From Eubacterium sp. (GTDB lineage: Bacteria; Bacillota; Clostridia; Lachnospirales; Lachnospiraceae): 64,000 nucleotides of DNA. Position 1 is the stretch's first letter, and the number at the start of each line of letters is the position of its first letter. The stretch spans positions 26,085-90,084 of the forward strand of contig JAFZRN010000010.1 of assembly GCA_017619835.1 (NCBI GenBank), given 5' to 3'. A program made the translations under genes and the position numbers. Positions 1 to 7,776 of this stretch are shown piece by piece. Under the pieces are notes generated by a model. It made no database searches, had not been told where the DNA came from, and saw only the letters and a list, made by a program, of their open reading frames with translations.

Positions 1-209
1 AAATGTACTCCAGTGATATGTATAAGGAACTGGCGAAGATAATCAGACAAGGACAGAAGGAAGGCAGTGTGGTTGAAGGAAATGCTATTTATCTGAGTGA
101 CCTTTACTGGGGAGTAGTTTACCTCAATTCCCTTAAACTTCTCTATATGGATAATCATAAACTTGTTACAAAAGAATCATTAAACAGATTACTGCTTAAA
201 GATAAGTAA
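1..209 (+). CDS. TetR/AcrR-type regulator, C-terminal fragment (cut by window edge)
   Basis: The reading frame is open from the window edge, so this is the 3' end of a longer gene. The visible 68 or so residues are helical, with a Leu/Tyr-rich stretch (YWGVVYLNSLKLLY) like the ligand-binding C-terminal helices of TetR-family repressors. The DNA-binding N-terminus is outside the window, so the family call rests on overall character and on the position 10 bp upstream of a short-chain dehydrogenase, a common TetR/SDR pairing. It probably controls the dehydrogenase. The residual uncertainty is whether it is TetR at all. Confidence 0.45.
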   Translation, partial: MYSSDMYKELAKIIRQGQKEGSVVEGNAIYLSDLYWGVVYLNSLKLLYMDNHKLVTKESLNRLLLKDK

Positions 210-219
210 GGAGAAAAAT

Positions 220-984
220 ATGGCAAAAGTTGCAATCGTTACCGGAGCCACAGGCGGACTTGGAAGGGAATTCATCAAGGCAATACGAAAAGATGATGAT
301 ATAGATGAGATATGGGCGGTAGGGCGAAACGAGACAAAGCTGAAGGAACTTAAGAAGAAGTATTCCAAGGTTCGTCCGGTAATAGCGGATCTCAGTATTG
401 ATGGTGTCGAAGTAATACAGAAGAAAATCGATGAAGAACTCGGTGCTTCAGACATCCGCCTCCTGATCAATAACGCCGGCATCGGATATATGGGTATGTT
501 TGATAGGCAGGGGATAGAAGATATAAAGAGCCTCTGCAGGATAAACTGCAGTGCACCTGCAGAACTTATGTCACTCTGTATCCCACACATGAAGAACGGA
601 GCGAAGATTATAAATGTTTCGTCAGCATCTTCATTTCAGCCGAATCCTTATCTGAGCATGTATTCGGCAAGCAAGGTGTTTCTGAAGAATCTTTCAAGAG
701 CGCTCAGTGTTGAACTTAAGAGTCGTGGAATTACTGTTACCTGCGTTTGTCCCGGCTGGATAGATACAGAGATGCTGCCGGACGAGAAAGATGAAAAAAA
801 AATTCGTTATACCGGAAAGATAAGTGCCGAAAAGGTTGTGAAAAAAGCGCTTAAAGATTGTCGGAAGGGAAAGGACATTTCAACACCAGGAGCATTTGCA
901 AGTTATTTTAGAATCTATTCAAAATATACGCCTACTAAAATCGTAATGAACCAGTGGTCTAAAGCGGTAAGGAAATATATCTGA
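220..984 (+). CDS. Short-chain dehydrogenase/reductase (SDR)
   Basis: A 254-aa classical SDR, the usual length for the family. The Rossmann nucleotide-binding motif TGATGGLG is at residues 8-15, NNAG at 84-87, a Ser-rich strand (VSSAS) near 133-137 carries the catalytic Ser, and the YSASK motif gives Tyr148 and Lys152. These are the expected catalytic residues for NAD(P)(H)-dependent oxidation or reduction of an alcohol or carbonyl; the substrate cannot be read from sequence. The ATG at 220 has a GGAG site 8 nt upstream and follows the TetR-like gene by 10 bp, so the two are probably co-transcribed. The product is cytosolic, with no signal peptide. Confidence 0.9.
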   Translation: MAKVAIVTGATGGLGREFIKAIRKDDDIDEIWAVGRNETKLKELKKKYSKVRPVIADLSIDGVEVIQKKIDEELGASDIRLLINNAGIGYMGMFDRQGIEDIKSLCRINCSAPAELMSLCIPHMKNGAKIINVSSASSFQPNPYLSMYSASKVFLKNLSRALSVELKSRGITVTCVCPGWIDTEMLPDEKDEKKIRYTGKISAEKVVKKALKDCRKGKDISTPGAFASYFRIYSKYTPTKIVMNQWSKAVRKYI

Positions 985-1034
985 GCTTGGCGACAACATA
1001 CATCGGGACTATGGCAATCGCCATAGTCCCAATG
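983..1034 (+). repeat. Dispersed leader-plus-hairpin element, copy 1 (also possible terminator)
   Basis: The stem at 1001-1015 pairs with 1020-1034 around the loop AATC, with one C-A mismatch at 1004/1031. The preceding leader GAGCTTGGCGACAACATA is nearly identical (17 of 18) to the one before the hairpin at 11808. A T-run exists only about 45 bp further on (1072-1082), so terminator function is possible but not clear. It sits directly after the dehydrogenase stop codon. Confidence 0.7.
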
Positions 1035-1092
1035 AGTAAACGAAAAAGAACTATAGTAGAAAACCTTAGTCTCTTTTTTTTTATATAGATTA

Positions 1093-1121
1093 TTGACATG
1101 TGTATATACACATGGTATATT
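1093..1121 (+). promoter_or_regulatory. Sigma-A-type promoter with a palindromic operator in its spacer
   Basis: TTGACA (1093-1098) and TATATT (1116-1121) are separated by exactly 17 bp. A perfect 18-bp palindrome, CATGTGTATATACACATG at 1097-1114, fills the spacer. A second, shorter palindromic stretch (TATATC-A-GATATA, 1125-1137) follows. The promoter drives the ABC transporter starting at 1167. A protein bound here would block RNA polymerase, and the obvious candidate is the YtrA-type GntR regulator at 3763, though that pairing is inferred. Confidence 0.75.
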
Positions 1122-1166
1122 GTGTATATCAGATATATACAATATATAAACCGCAGGAGGTTTAAT

Positions 1167-2042
1167 ATGGATTACGAAAATGCTATTGAAATAAAAAATC
1201 TTACTAAGAAATATGACGGCTTTACGCTGGATAATATAAGCTTTGATGTTCCGAAGGGAAGTATCATGGGTTTTATTGGACAAAATGGTGCAGGAAAAAC
1301 TACAACTATAAATTCTATCTTAAATATACTTAAATGGGATAGTGGTGAAATCAGGATTCTCGGGCAGGAGATGCCGGCGCATGAATATGAAGTCAAGGAA
1401 CAAATTTCTGCAATCTTTGATATTCTTCCGTTTAATGATGATCTTTCGGCAAAGCAGCTATCTAAGACTATGAAAGGAATATGGAAAGAGTGGGACGAAG
1501 AATGTTTCGAGAACTATCTGGAAAGATTTCAGCTTCCATATAAGAAAAAGTTCGGGCAGTTTTCTAAAGGAATGAAGATGAAGCTTCAGATCGCAGCAGG
1601 GCTGTCCCATAATGCTAAGCTTCTCATTATGGATGAAGCGACCACAGGACTTGATCCGGTGGTGCGAAATGAAATCCTGGATATATTCCTCGAATATCTT
1701 CAGGATGAGGATAAATCAATACTGATGTCTTCGCATATCACTTCGGATCTGGAGAAGATAGCTGACAGAGTTACATTTATCGATAAAGGAAAAATCCTCC
1801 TTACCGGCATAAAGGATGAGATTCTTGATAATCATGGCCTCGTAAAGGTTTCAAAGAAAGACTTCAAGAATTTTGAGAGAGAGGATTATATCAGCGCAAG
1901 GGTTACAGACTTTGGTGTGGATGTGATGGTAAATGATAGGTTTATGGCTGAGAAGAAGTTCTCCGGAGCAGTGATAGATAGAACAAACTTAGAAGAAATT
2001 ATGCTGTTTTATGTAAACCAATCTAAAGGCCAGTGGAATTAA
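1167..2042 (+). CDS. ABC transporter ATP-binding protein (YtrB-like)
   Basis: A 291-aa ATPase subunit. The Walker A GQNGAGKTTT is near residues 35-44, Walker B LLIMDEATTGLD is present, and the signature loop is degenerate (FSKGMKMKL), as is common in the YtrB group linked to GntR regulators. An ATG further upstream (1098) lies inside the promoter, so the ATG at 1167 is chosen; it has a strong AGGAGG site 5 nt away. It couples ATP hydrolysis to the two membrane subunits encoded downstream. Substrate unknown; relatives respond to cell-wall or antimicrobial stress. The gene heads a four-gene set ending with its probable regulator at 3763. Confidence 0.88.
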   Translation: MDYENAIEIKNLTKKYDGFTLDNISFDVPKGSIMGFIGQNGAGKTTTINSILNILKWDSGEIRILGQEMPAHEYEVKEQISAIFDILPFNDDLSAKQLSKTMKGIWKEWDEECFENYLERFQLPYKKKFGQFSKGMKMKLQIAAGLSHNAKLLIMDEATTGLDPVVRNEILDIFLEYLQDEDKSILMSSHITSDLEKIADRVTFIDKGKILLTGIKDEILDNHGLVKVSKKDFKNFEREDYISARVTDFGVDVMVNDRFMAEKKFSGAVIDRTNLEEIMLFYVNQSKGQWN

Positions 2043-2095
2043 AAATCATCTTCCTCCAGAGGGTAAGGTGGCTCGAAGCGTCAGATGAGGTGATT

Positions 2096-2875
2096 ATGAA
2101 AGAACTAATATACAGAGATTTATATCTCATAAGAAAAAATCTTCTGATAACATTTGGTATTTTTGCCGGTTTCATTCTATTTGGTCTTATTGGTATTCTT
2201 TCTGCAAAGTATGGGAATATTGCTAAATATGCAACCGACAAACAAACTCCTATAGAAGTTATGCAGGCTTCTCTCTACTTTGGACTGATTGGTGGATGTA
2301 TTGTGACCACTGGGGTAGAGCACATATTTAGTCTTATAAAAAAAGATTATGAAATTCATTGGCATGATTACTTAAGCGTTTCAGGAAAAAAGAGCGAGGT
2401 GATAGTGGGAGCGAAATATCTCATTATTACAATGTTATTTCTATTGGGCCTGGGCATTGGACTTCTGGGTCTTCGGCTTATGCAGGTAATATCGGGAGTT
2501 GAGTCCACTGATATACTTCACAGCGGACTGGGAAGACATGAAGGCCCCCTGATACTTATTTTGATGTCAGTTATGCTTCTGCTTGTTGGAAATGAATCTG
2601 TATTAATGCAATATATTTATAAAGGAAAAGGGTCAAAGAAAGCTGATGCCATTATTGCATTTATTATATTTGTTTTAGTGGTAGGAGTTATGGCAATATA
2701 TTTTATTTTAGAAGTAAATGAAAATGCAAAACAGTGGGTATTAAACTCGCTAAAGTATCTGTCGGCTCATGTGGCGATACTATATATAACTCCGCTGGTT
2801 TTCGCGGTTCTTATGACATTAGCATGCTTTATAATTTCGGTCAGGATTGTAAAAAAAGAAGGTAAGCGCGTATGA
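2096..2875 (+). CDS. ABC-2-type transporter permease
   Basis: A 259-aa integral membrane protein with about six hydrophobic segments and the short MKELIYRDLYL start typical of ABC-2 permeases paired with YtrB-like ATPases. The start at 2096 is preferred because GAGGTG lies 5-6 nt upstream, whereas the earlier in-frame ATG at 2033 overlaps the ATPase gene and has no ribosome site. It overlaps the next permease by 4 bp (ATGA), so translation is probably coupled. It forms the membrane channel with the product at 2872. The transported compound cannot be inferred. Confidence 0.82.
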   Translation: MKELIYRDLYLIRKNLLITFGIFAGFILFGLIGILSAKYGNIAKYATDKQTPIEVMQASLYFGLIGGCIVTTGVEHIFSLIKKDYEIHWHDYLSVSGKKSEVIVGAKYLIITMLFLLGLGIGLLGLRLMQVISGVESTDILHSGLGRHEGPLILILMSVMLLLVGNESVLMQYIYKGKGSKKADAIIAFIIFVLVVGVMAIYFILEVNENAKQWVLNSLKYLSAHVAILYITPLVFAVLMTLACFIISVRIVKKEGKRV

Positions 2876-3645
2876 AAGGTCTGATTTACAAAGATATATT
2901 TCTAAATAAGTCCAAGATTATCTTCACTGGTCTATCAATAGTGACTGTCGTGGCTTTAATGTTTATATTTTTTAAGGCTGCAGGAAAGACACCTGAAGAT
3001 ATGTCACCGGCAGCTTTGGTGATTGATCTGATGATTGTACTATACATAGGAAATATGAATTCCGGATACATTATGAAGACAGATACATCGCGGCCTTGGG
3101 GCTTCTATGGAGTTGCACTTCCCAGAACAGAAAGAAGTGTTGTTGGTGCCAAGTATCTTATCGTGCTTCTACTTTATGCCATCGCATTTATCTTATGTGA
3201 GATAAATGATATTGTATGTGGTTTGGTTGATGGTTCCATAGATAGTAACCGGGTGATTACATTAATCCTCATTTTCTGTAATCTTCTTGTTTTTTCCATC
3301 GAAACGCCTATAGCATTCAGGCTTGGAGTGGAAAGAGCTTCCATAGTTCGTATATTTATTTCAGTAATATTGACACTAATTGTGACTATCTATTTACTTT
3401 TTGGAAATATTGAATGGCTGATGGGAGAAAATGGAATCGTAAGAACAATTCTCACTGAGGTTGTTAAAGATAATCCTGATACTGCGGTGTATGCTCAGGG
3501 AATTGCTGACCTGAAGGATAAGATTGGGCTGATCAGTTTCGTGGTATATCTGATAGAAATAATATTTGTGGGGCTGATGTATTTCCTGTCATATCAGATA
3601 TCTTGTGCAGTTTTTAAGAAAGGCATATTGAGAGATGATATTTAA
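2872..3645 (+). CDS. ABC-2-type transporter permease
   Basis: A 257-aa polytopic membrane protein beginning MKGLIYKDIFLNKSK, clearly related in its start to the permease upstream (both have LIY-K/R-D near the N-terminus). It has about six transmembrane segments. The 4-bp overlap with the preceding gene marks it as the second half of a heterodimeric channel driven by the ATPase at 1167. Its stop is followed by about 115 bp carrying a candidate promoter for the GntR-type regulator, so that regulator may be made both from the operon and from its own promoter. Confidence 0.82.
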   Translation: MKGLIYKDIFLNKSKIIFTGLSIVTVVALMFIFFKAAGKTPEDMSPAALVIDLMIVLYIGNMNSGYIMKTDTSRPWGFYGVALPRTERSVVGAKYLIVLLLYAIAFILCEINDIVCGLVDGSIDSNRVITLILIFCNLLVFSIETPIAFRLGVERASIVRIFISVILTLIVTIYLLFGNIEWLMGENGIVRTILTEVVKDNPDTAVYAQGIADLKDKIGLISFVVYLIEIIFVGLMYFLSYQISCAVFKKGILRDDI

Positions 3646-3671
3646 ATAAATTGTACTTGATAAAATAGTAC

Positions 3672-3700
3672 TTGTTAAAATGTTAAAAGCAATTCATAAT
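3672..3700 (+). promoter_or_regulatory. Candidate promoter for the GntR regulator
   Basis: TTGTTA (3672-3677) and CATAAT (3695-3700) are 17 bp apart. They sit just downstream of an imperfect direct repeat of GTACTTG-TAAAAT (about 3653-3680). The match is only moderate. Confidence 0.35.
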
Positions 3701-3762
3701 GGAGTAAATTGTGACAGACAGTTTATTATGCTGGTATGTCATAGTTAAAAGTGGGAAAAAAT

Positions 3763-4131
3763 ATGGATATTATAATTTCAAATTCGTCGAATGAACCGAT
3801 CTATCTGCAGATCGTTAATCAAATAAAGGCTATGATCATGAGCGGAGAGCTTGCCCCCGGGGAAGCTCTCCCTTCTATGCGTAATCTGGCTATGCAGATG
3901 AGGATAAGTCTGATTACCACTAAGCGCGCCTATGAGGAACTGGAAAGGGATGGCTTTATTGAGACTTATACTGGAAAAGGAAGCTTCGTAAAAGCACAGA
4001 ATCCAGAATTCCTTCGGGAAGAGAATCTTCGTCAGGCTGAAGAACTGCTGACAAAGGCAGTGGAAAAGGCGAAGATGAGTGGAATAGGAATTGACGAGCT
4101 TAAGGAGCTTTTGGAGATGATATATAATTAG
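3763..4131 (+). CDS. GntR-family transcriptional regulator, YtrA subfamily
   Basis: A 122-aa protein, the short length of the YtrA subfamily: a winged helix-turn-helix (about residues 8-75, with PIYLQIVNQIK, LPSMRNLAMQM and TGKGSFV) plus a short helical tail instead of a large effector domain. The start is placed at ATG 3763 because family members begin close to MxIIIS; an in-frame GTG at 3751 has no ribosome site. YtrA proteins repress neighbouring ABC operons by binding inverted repeats, and the perfect palindrome at 1097-1114 is the likely operator. Placement at the 3' end of the operon instead of the front is unusual. Confidence 0.87.
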   Translation: MDIIISNSSNEPIYLQIVNQIKAMIMSGELAPGEALPSMRNLAMQMRISLITTKRAYEELERDGFIETYTGKGSFVKAQNPEFLREENLRQAEELLTKAVEKAKMSGIGIDELKELLEMIYN

Positions 4132-4135
4132 TTTT

Positions 4136-4255
4136 TTCAACAGAGTATTGCCTGATTCAACATACTTACGTAAAAAAATACTCGGAAATCTTGTAAAAGA
4201 AGGTTTTTTAATCGAAGGAAAAATGACTTTACCAGTTCGTGATATTATAAAATAA
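4136..4255 (+). pseudogene. Short winged-helix-like C-terminal remnant
   Basis: An open frame ending in TAA at 4253 encodes about 39 residues, including LRKKILGNLVKEGFLIEG, which looks like the recognition helix and wing of a winged-helix domain ending a longer protein. There is no start codon with a ribosome site and the frame is closed a few codons upstream. It is probably the stump of a deleted gene; the parent family is not identified. Chance coding resemblance is possible. Confidence 0.3.
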
Positions 4256-4389
4256 ATGACGATTTTTGCAACTTAGACATACTCAGTTGCAACTTAGTAC
4301 ATGATTTATTGCAGGACAGTTTCTTTTTGTGTAAGGTGTGTTCATCAAGAAAAAACACGCAAGTGAAATACATAAAAAGGAGCAGAAAA

Positions 4390-5115
4390 ATGGAAAACGC
4401 CATTGCAAAAAAATCAAATACTAAGGCAGAAAGAAAGACAAACAGATTCATGGAAGGACTTAGTTTCCTGGGATATGGACTGGAAGTATTCGGAGTAATC
4501 GGATTTGAACTTCTGTGGGGATTTTTAATCGAGCCCAAGCTTTATAATAGAGGAATAAATGATTTTACAACCTGGCAGATGATATGCCACTGGGTAGTGA
4601 CATGCACAGCATGGGGCCTTGGTGGTTACATGGTAGTAAAGGAATGTGCAAAGAAAAAGAATGTCGACCTTCTTGAAAACATAAAGAGTACAAAGCTTTT
4701 TAGCAAAGATATGAAGGTGTGGCAGTGGGTACTTATCTTTATAGGTACAGTTCTTTGTCTTATCTCAACCTGGATCGATTGGAATGGCAGCAAAGTAGTG
4801 GCGGAGTTTAAAAGTCGCGGACCAATCCTTTTCCCTTTCCAGTACATTTACTATCTCTTTGAAGTCAGCCTTGTTCTTCTTATAATCGTATTCGGACAGA
4901 TGGCTTTTGAAAAGTGGTTCAACAATAATAAGATCCCTTTCGGTGGAATAGTTGTTGCACTTACATGGGGACTTGGACATTGGCTTTCAAAGGGTTCTCT
5001 TGGAGCAGGACTTTATACAGCAGTTGGCGGATTTGTATTCGGATCTGCATACCTGCTTACAAACAGAAATGTAAAACTTACTTACATACTGCTTTGCATT
5101 ATGTTCATACTGTAA
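4390..5115 (+). CDS. Polytopic membrane protein, possibly a distant CPBP relative
   Basis: A 241-aa protein with about six hydrophobic segments. The start at 4390 has AGGAG about 9 nt upstream; an in-frame ATG at 4309 would add a Cys-containing stretch without a ribosome site. Near the C-terminus, TWGLGHWLSKG resembles the second histidine motif of CPBP (Abi) intramembrane proteases, but the EExxxR motif is absent (the corresponding region reads MAFEKWF), so protease activity is doubtful. It lies 29 bp upstream of a LytTR/DUF3021 pair, the same order as the clear CPBP gene at 24769. Function unknown. Confidence 0.6.
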   Translation: MENAIAKKSNTKAERKTNRFMEGLSFLGYGLEVFGVIGFELLWGFLIEPKLYNRGINDFTTWQMICHWVVTCTAWGLGGYMVVKECAKKKNVDLLENIKSTKLFSKDMKVWQWVLIFIGTVLCLISTWIDWNGSKVVAEFKSRGPILFPFQYIYYLFEVSLVLLIIVFGQMAFEKWFNNNKIPFGGIVVALTWGLGHWLSKGSLGAGLYTAVGGFVFGSAYLLTNRNVKLTYILLCIMFIL

Positions 5116-5144
5116 AAGTGAAAGCTAAAAAATAAGGTACTTAT

Positions 5145-5603
5145 ATGAAACTTATTAAAACAAAAGAAGAAAAAATTGAAGAAAACTATCTGGAACTGCA
5201 TTATGACAAAATTGATGAGGAAACTAATGCGGTTCTGGACAGGCTCAGAGATACCCTTCGATATATCGAGGGGATTTTTGAGGATAAGAGGGTAACTATC
5301 GCGGTTACTGACATCTTTTATATAGAAACTGTAGACAGGAAGACCTTTGCCTATACCAGAGATATGTGCGTTGAGATTAAAGAGGCACTCAGGGATATAA
5401 TCGAGGAATTCGCTAATGTAGGATTTGTTCGAATTAGTAAATCGTCGGTGGTGAATATCTATAAGATAAAGAAGCTTCAGGGCGATCTTAATATGAGAGT
5501 GATGATCTATCTTAAAAATGATGAGAAACTTGTTATGAACAGAAGCTATCGAGCAGAATTCTACGATAGACTGAATAAACTGCAGGGGAGGAAAAAAGCA
5601 TGA
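5145..5603 (+). CDS. LytTR-domain transcriptional regulator
   Basis: A 152-aa protein with a LytTR DNA-binding domain over roughly residues 50-148. Typical features are DIFYIETVDRKTFAYT, FVRISKSSVVNIYKI and the closing NRSYRAEF helix (in the usual position of SRxY/RKYV). There is no receiver domain, so this is the stand-alone LytTR type that is usually encoded with a DUF3021 membrane protein, and the next gene overlaps it by 4 bp. Such pairs behave as membrane-tethered regulator/inhibitor modules acting on adjacent genes. It is one of three such pairs in the window. Confidence 0.9.
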   Translation: MKLIKTKEEKIEENYLELHYDKIDEETNAVLDRLRDTLRYIEGIFEDKRVTIAVTDIFYIETVDRKTFAYTRDMCVEIKEALRDIIEEFANVGFVRISKSSVVNIYKIKKLQGDLNMRVMIYLKNDEKLVMNRSYRAEFYDRLNKLQGRKKA

Positions 5604-6022
5604 AACTGATAACCAGAAAAAACTTTATATCTATCGTATGCATCAGCTTCACGCTGATCGTCTGCGGTAAACTGCTTTTAGAAAAAGCTTATGGGTTTAC
5701 GGATAAATATTATACTGAGAATATATTCATGTGTTTTGGGTTTTCAGTACTCATAACACTGATCCTGTCACTGCATTTTTATCTGCAGAAATATCCGTTC
5801 ATACCGGTATTCATTGGACAGTATCTGGTGACACTGATAGTAGTATTCCTGGGAATCTGGATTGCAGGACATTTTACCGAAAATGCACCTACAGCTTATC
5901 GTGATATGTTTATATCAGTAACTATACCGTTCTTCTTTGGAGCGGCTGTTTACTACATCATTTTTTTCAGACAGATAAGAAAAGCCAATAGGATGCTGGA
6001 AGGATTGGATGATGAAACTTAA
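5600..6022 (+). CDS. DUF3021 family membrane protein
   Basis: A 140-aa protein with four hydrophobic segments and a charged C-terminal tail, the size and layout of DUF3021 proteins found next to stand-alone LytTR regulators. Its ATG overlaps the regulator's TGA by 4 bp, which suggests coupled translation and a stoichiometric partnership. By analogy with characterised LytTR regulatory systems it is probably a membrane inhibitor that holds the regulator inactive; no specific experimental precedent is visible in the sequence. Confidence 0.82.
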   Translation: MKLITRKNFISIVCISFTLIVCGKLLLEKAYGFTDKYYTENIFMCFGFSVLITLILSLHFYLQKYPFIPVFIGQYLVTLIVVFLGIWIAGHFTENAPTAYRDMFISVTIPFFFGAAVYYIIFFRQIRKANRMLEGLDDET

Positions 6023-6133
6023 GCTTTTAAAAGGATGGCTGAAAATACTTGCTCCAAGGTGCTGCCTCAATAAAGAATTAAGCCCCCTGCTACGGTGGAG
6101 TACGAATAAATCTTTATGTTTTTTGATACACTC

Positions 6134-6161
6134 TTGATACACTTTCGATGTAAGGTATAAT
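6134..6161 (+). promoter_or_regulatory. Promoter of PEBP lipoprotein, copy 1
   Basis: TTGATA (6134-6139), a 16-bp spacer and TATAAT (6156-6161). TTGATACACT occurs twice in tandem here (6123 and 6134). The whole segment from about 6128 to the start codon is almost identical to 9493-9564 upstream of the paralogue. Confidence 0.75.
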
Positions 6162-6197
6162 TCGAAATTATTGTGTAATATCAAGGGGGAAATGATT

Positions 6198-6896
6198 TTG
6201 AAAAAACAGGTTATATTATTATGTATTATGATTTTAGCTTTATGTGCAGGATGTGGCTCGTCAGATGATGTAAGCGAATCTGCTACAGAGAGCGGCTCTG
6301 TCACTGAGAGTAGTACCGATACAGCTGTCACTGAAGAAGAAACATCGGAGGAAGCTGTGACAGAAGAAGCTGAGACAGAGGATACTGCATCGGATACTGC
6401 ATCGGAAGCTACCGAAGCAGAAAGTACTTCAGAAATAAATGCATTTATAGATGACTACCCATCTTTTAAAGTGACTTCAACAAGTCTTAATAATGGTGTC
6501 TGGGATGATGTTATATCTTATACTGACAGGGGATCAAATAAATCACCTCAGCTTAAGTGGGATGCGGTTGATGGTGCCGGTCTTTATGTCATTATAATGG
6601 ATGATCCGTCTGCGTGGCATTTTATGCATTGGAAATCTGATAACGTGACTGAGACAAGCCTTGATGAGGGCTGGGCCCCGAAATCCGAATATGTGGGACC
6701 ATATCCACCAAGCGGTGCTACTCATACATATGAAGTATATGTTGTCGCTCTTAAGGCGCCGGTTGAAAGAATAAAGGGAGACTTGGGATCGAATCCGAAC
6801 TTTGAGGAGAACTTTAAGGCACTCGATATAGATGCCCAAGGAAACAGTGGAAATATAATCGCTGTCGGCAGATTAGCAGGAACGTTTACATATTAA
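6198..6896 (+). CDS. PEBP/YbhB-family lipoprotein, copy 1
   Basis: A 232-aa secreted protein. The N-terminus is a lipoprotein signal (hydrophobic stretch then ALCAGC with the lipobox Cys), followed by a Thr/Glu/Ser-rich linker of about 60 residues and a phosphatidylethanolamine-binding-protein fold (YbhB/YbcL group; SPQLKWD, DDPSAWHFMHWK, GPYPPSGATHTYEVYV). TTG 6198 is taken as start because the paralogue at 9565 can only use that TTG; the in-frame ATG at 6192 is an alternative. Bacterial PEBP-like proteins have no settled function; ligand binding at the cell surface is a reasonable guess. Closely related to the gene at 9565. Confidence 0.88.
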   Translation: MKKQVILLCIMILALCAGCGSSDDVSESATESGSVTESSTDTAVTEEETSEEAVTEEAETEDTASDTASEATEAESTSEINAFIDDYPSFKVTSTSLNNGVWDDVISYTDRGSNKSPQLKWDAVDGAGLYVIIMDDPSAWHFMHWKSDNVTETSLDEGWAPKSEYVGPYPPSGATHTYEVYVVALKAPVERIKGDLGSNPNFEENFKALDIDAQGNSGNIIAVGRLAGTFTY

Positions 6897-6911
6897 ACAT
6901 AAAACCAATAA

Positions 6912-6949
6912 ATCCCGTAAACCCTAAAAAATAAAAGGGCTTGCGGGAT
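6912..6949 (+). terminator. Hairpin terminator after PEBP copy 1
   Basis: ATCCCG (6912-6917) pairs with CGGGAT (6944-6949), extended by ACCCT/AGGG pairs inside, and followed by TGTTTTC. The T-run is short. Confidence 0.5.
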
Positions 6950-7059
6950 GTTTTCATGGGACTGAATGACGGCAGTATCGATATTGAAGGCTGCAAGAAA
7001 AAAATAAACTCCGCTACGGAGGAATATAAATAAATAAGATATTTGAAGGATAAACGCAT

Positions 7060-7674
7060 ATGTGGAGAGATCTGTCTCATCAATGGCAAATAGTTTTTGA
7101 AGAAGCATGGAAGGCATTTGGCTTTGGCTCAACCCCGATAGGAGCCGCACTTTTCGATAGGGAGGGACAACTTATCCTTAGTGACAGAAACCGAAGCCAT
7201 GAAGCAGACACGATAAACAAAGAGATTTCACACGCCGAAGCAAATGCTCTGCGGCGAATGGATACCGATAAGACGGATTCAAGATCAGTTATGTTGTACA
7301 CCTCAATGGAACCATGCCCGATGTGTATGGGAATGATACTAATGGGACACATAAAGACCGTTCATTTTGCTGCTTTTGATGATTACTGCGGAATGGTTCA
7401 CCTGACAAAACAGGATCCTTACTACATTGGCAAAAAAGTCACTTGCATCCACGAGGGCGGCGAGGGTGAGCTTTTCCAACTGACGATACAAAGCTACTAC
7501 GAGTTAAGACACTTGGAGCGAGGAGTTTCCGGAAAAGTCCTTAGCAGGTTTTATGAAACGAACAACAAGGCAGTTGAAAACGCAAAAAAGCTGTACGCGG
7601 GGAAAACACTTGACACCCTCTCACAGAACGGGGCTCTGTGTGGTGAGGTGTTTGATATTATAATGGATATGTAA
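7060..7674 (+). CDS. Nucleoside/cytidine-type deaminase
   Basis: A 204-aa zinc-dependent deaminase of the cytidine/deoxycytidylate superfamily. The zinc and proton-shuttle motif HAE is at residues 58-60 and the PCPMC motif at 85-89 supplies the two Cys ligands. The core resembles guanine deaminase/TadA-like proteins, but a C-terminal extension of about 60 residues (after HLERGVSG) is not part of the catalytic fold. The substrate could be a free base, a nucleoside or tRNA adenosine. The ATG at 7060 has GAAGGA about 11 nt upstream, a little far. The next gene encodes an HD hydrolase, so a shared role in nucleotide salvage is plausible. Confidence 0.85.
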   Translation: MWRDLSHQWQIVFEEAWKAFGFGSTPIGAALFDREGQLILSDRNRSHEADTINKEISHAEANALRRMDTDKTDSRSVMLYTSMEPCPMCMGMILMGHIKTVHFAAFDDYCGMVHLTKQDPYYIGKKVTCIHEGGEGELFQLTIQSYYELRHLERGVSGKVLSRFYETNNKAVENAKKLYAGKTLDTLSQNGALCGEVFDIIMDM

Positions 7675-7776
7675 GATATATAATCAGCAAAAGGAACTAT
7701 CAGGCGGTTGAGTTTGGTTGAACGATGCACCAGTTTTGGAGTATCATTCAAAATAAACATGAGAAAGGAAAAGAAT

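Noticed and set aside
1098-1166. Upstream in-frame start for the first ABC ATPase
   Set aside because: It would place the start codon within the -35 element and operator palindrome; AGGAGG precedes the ATG at 1167.
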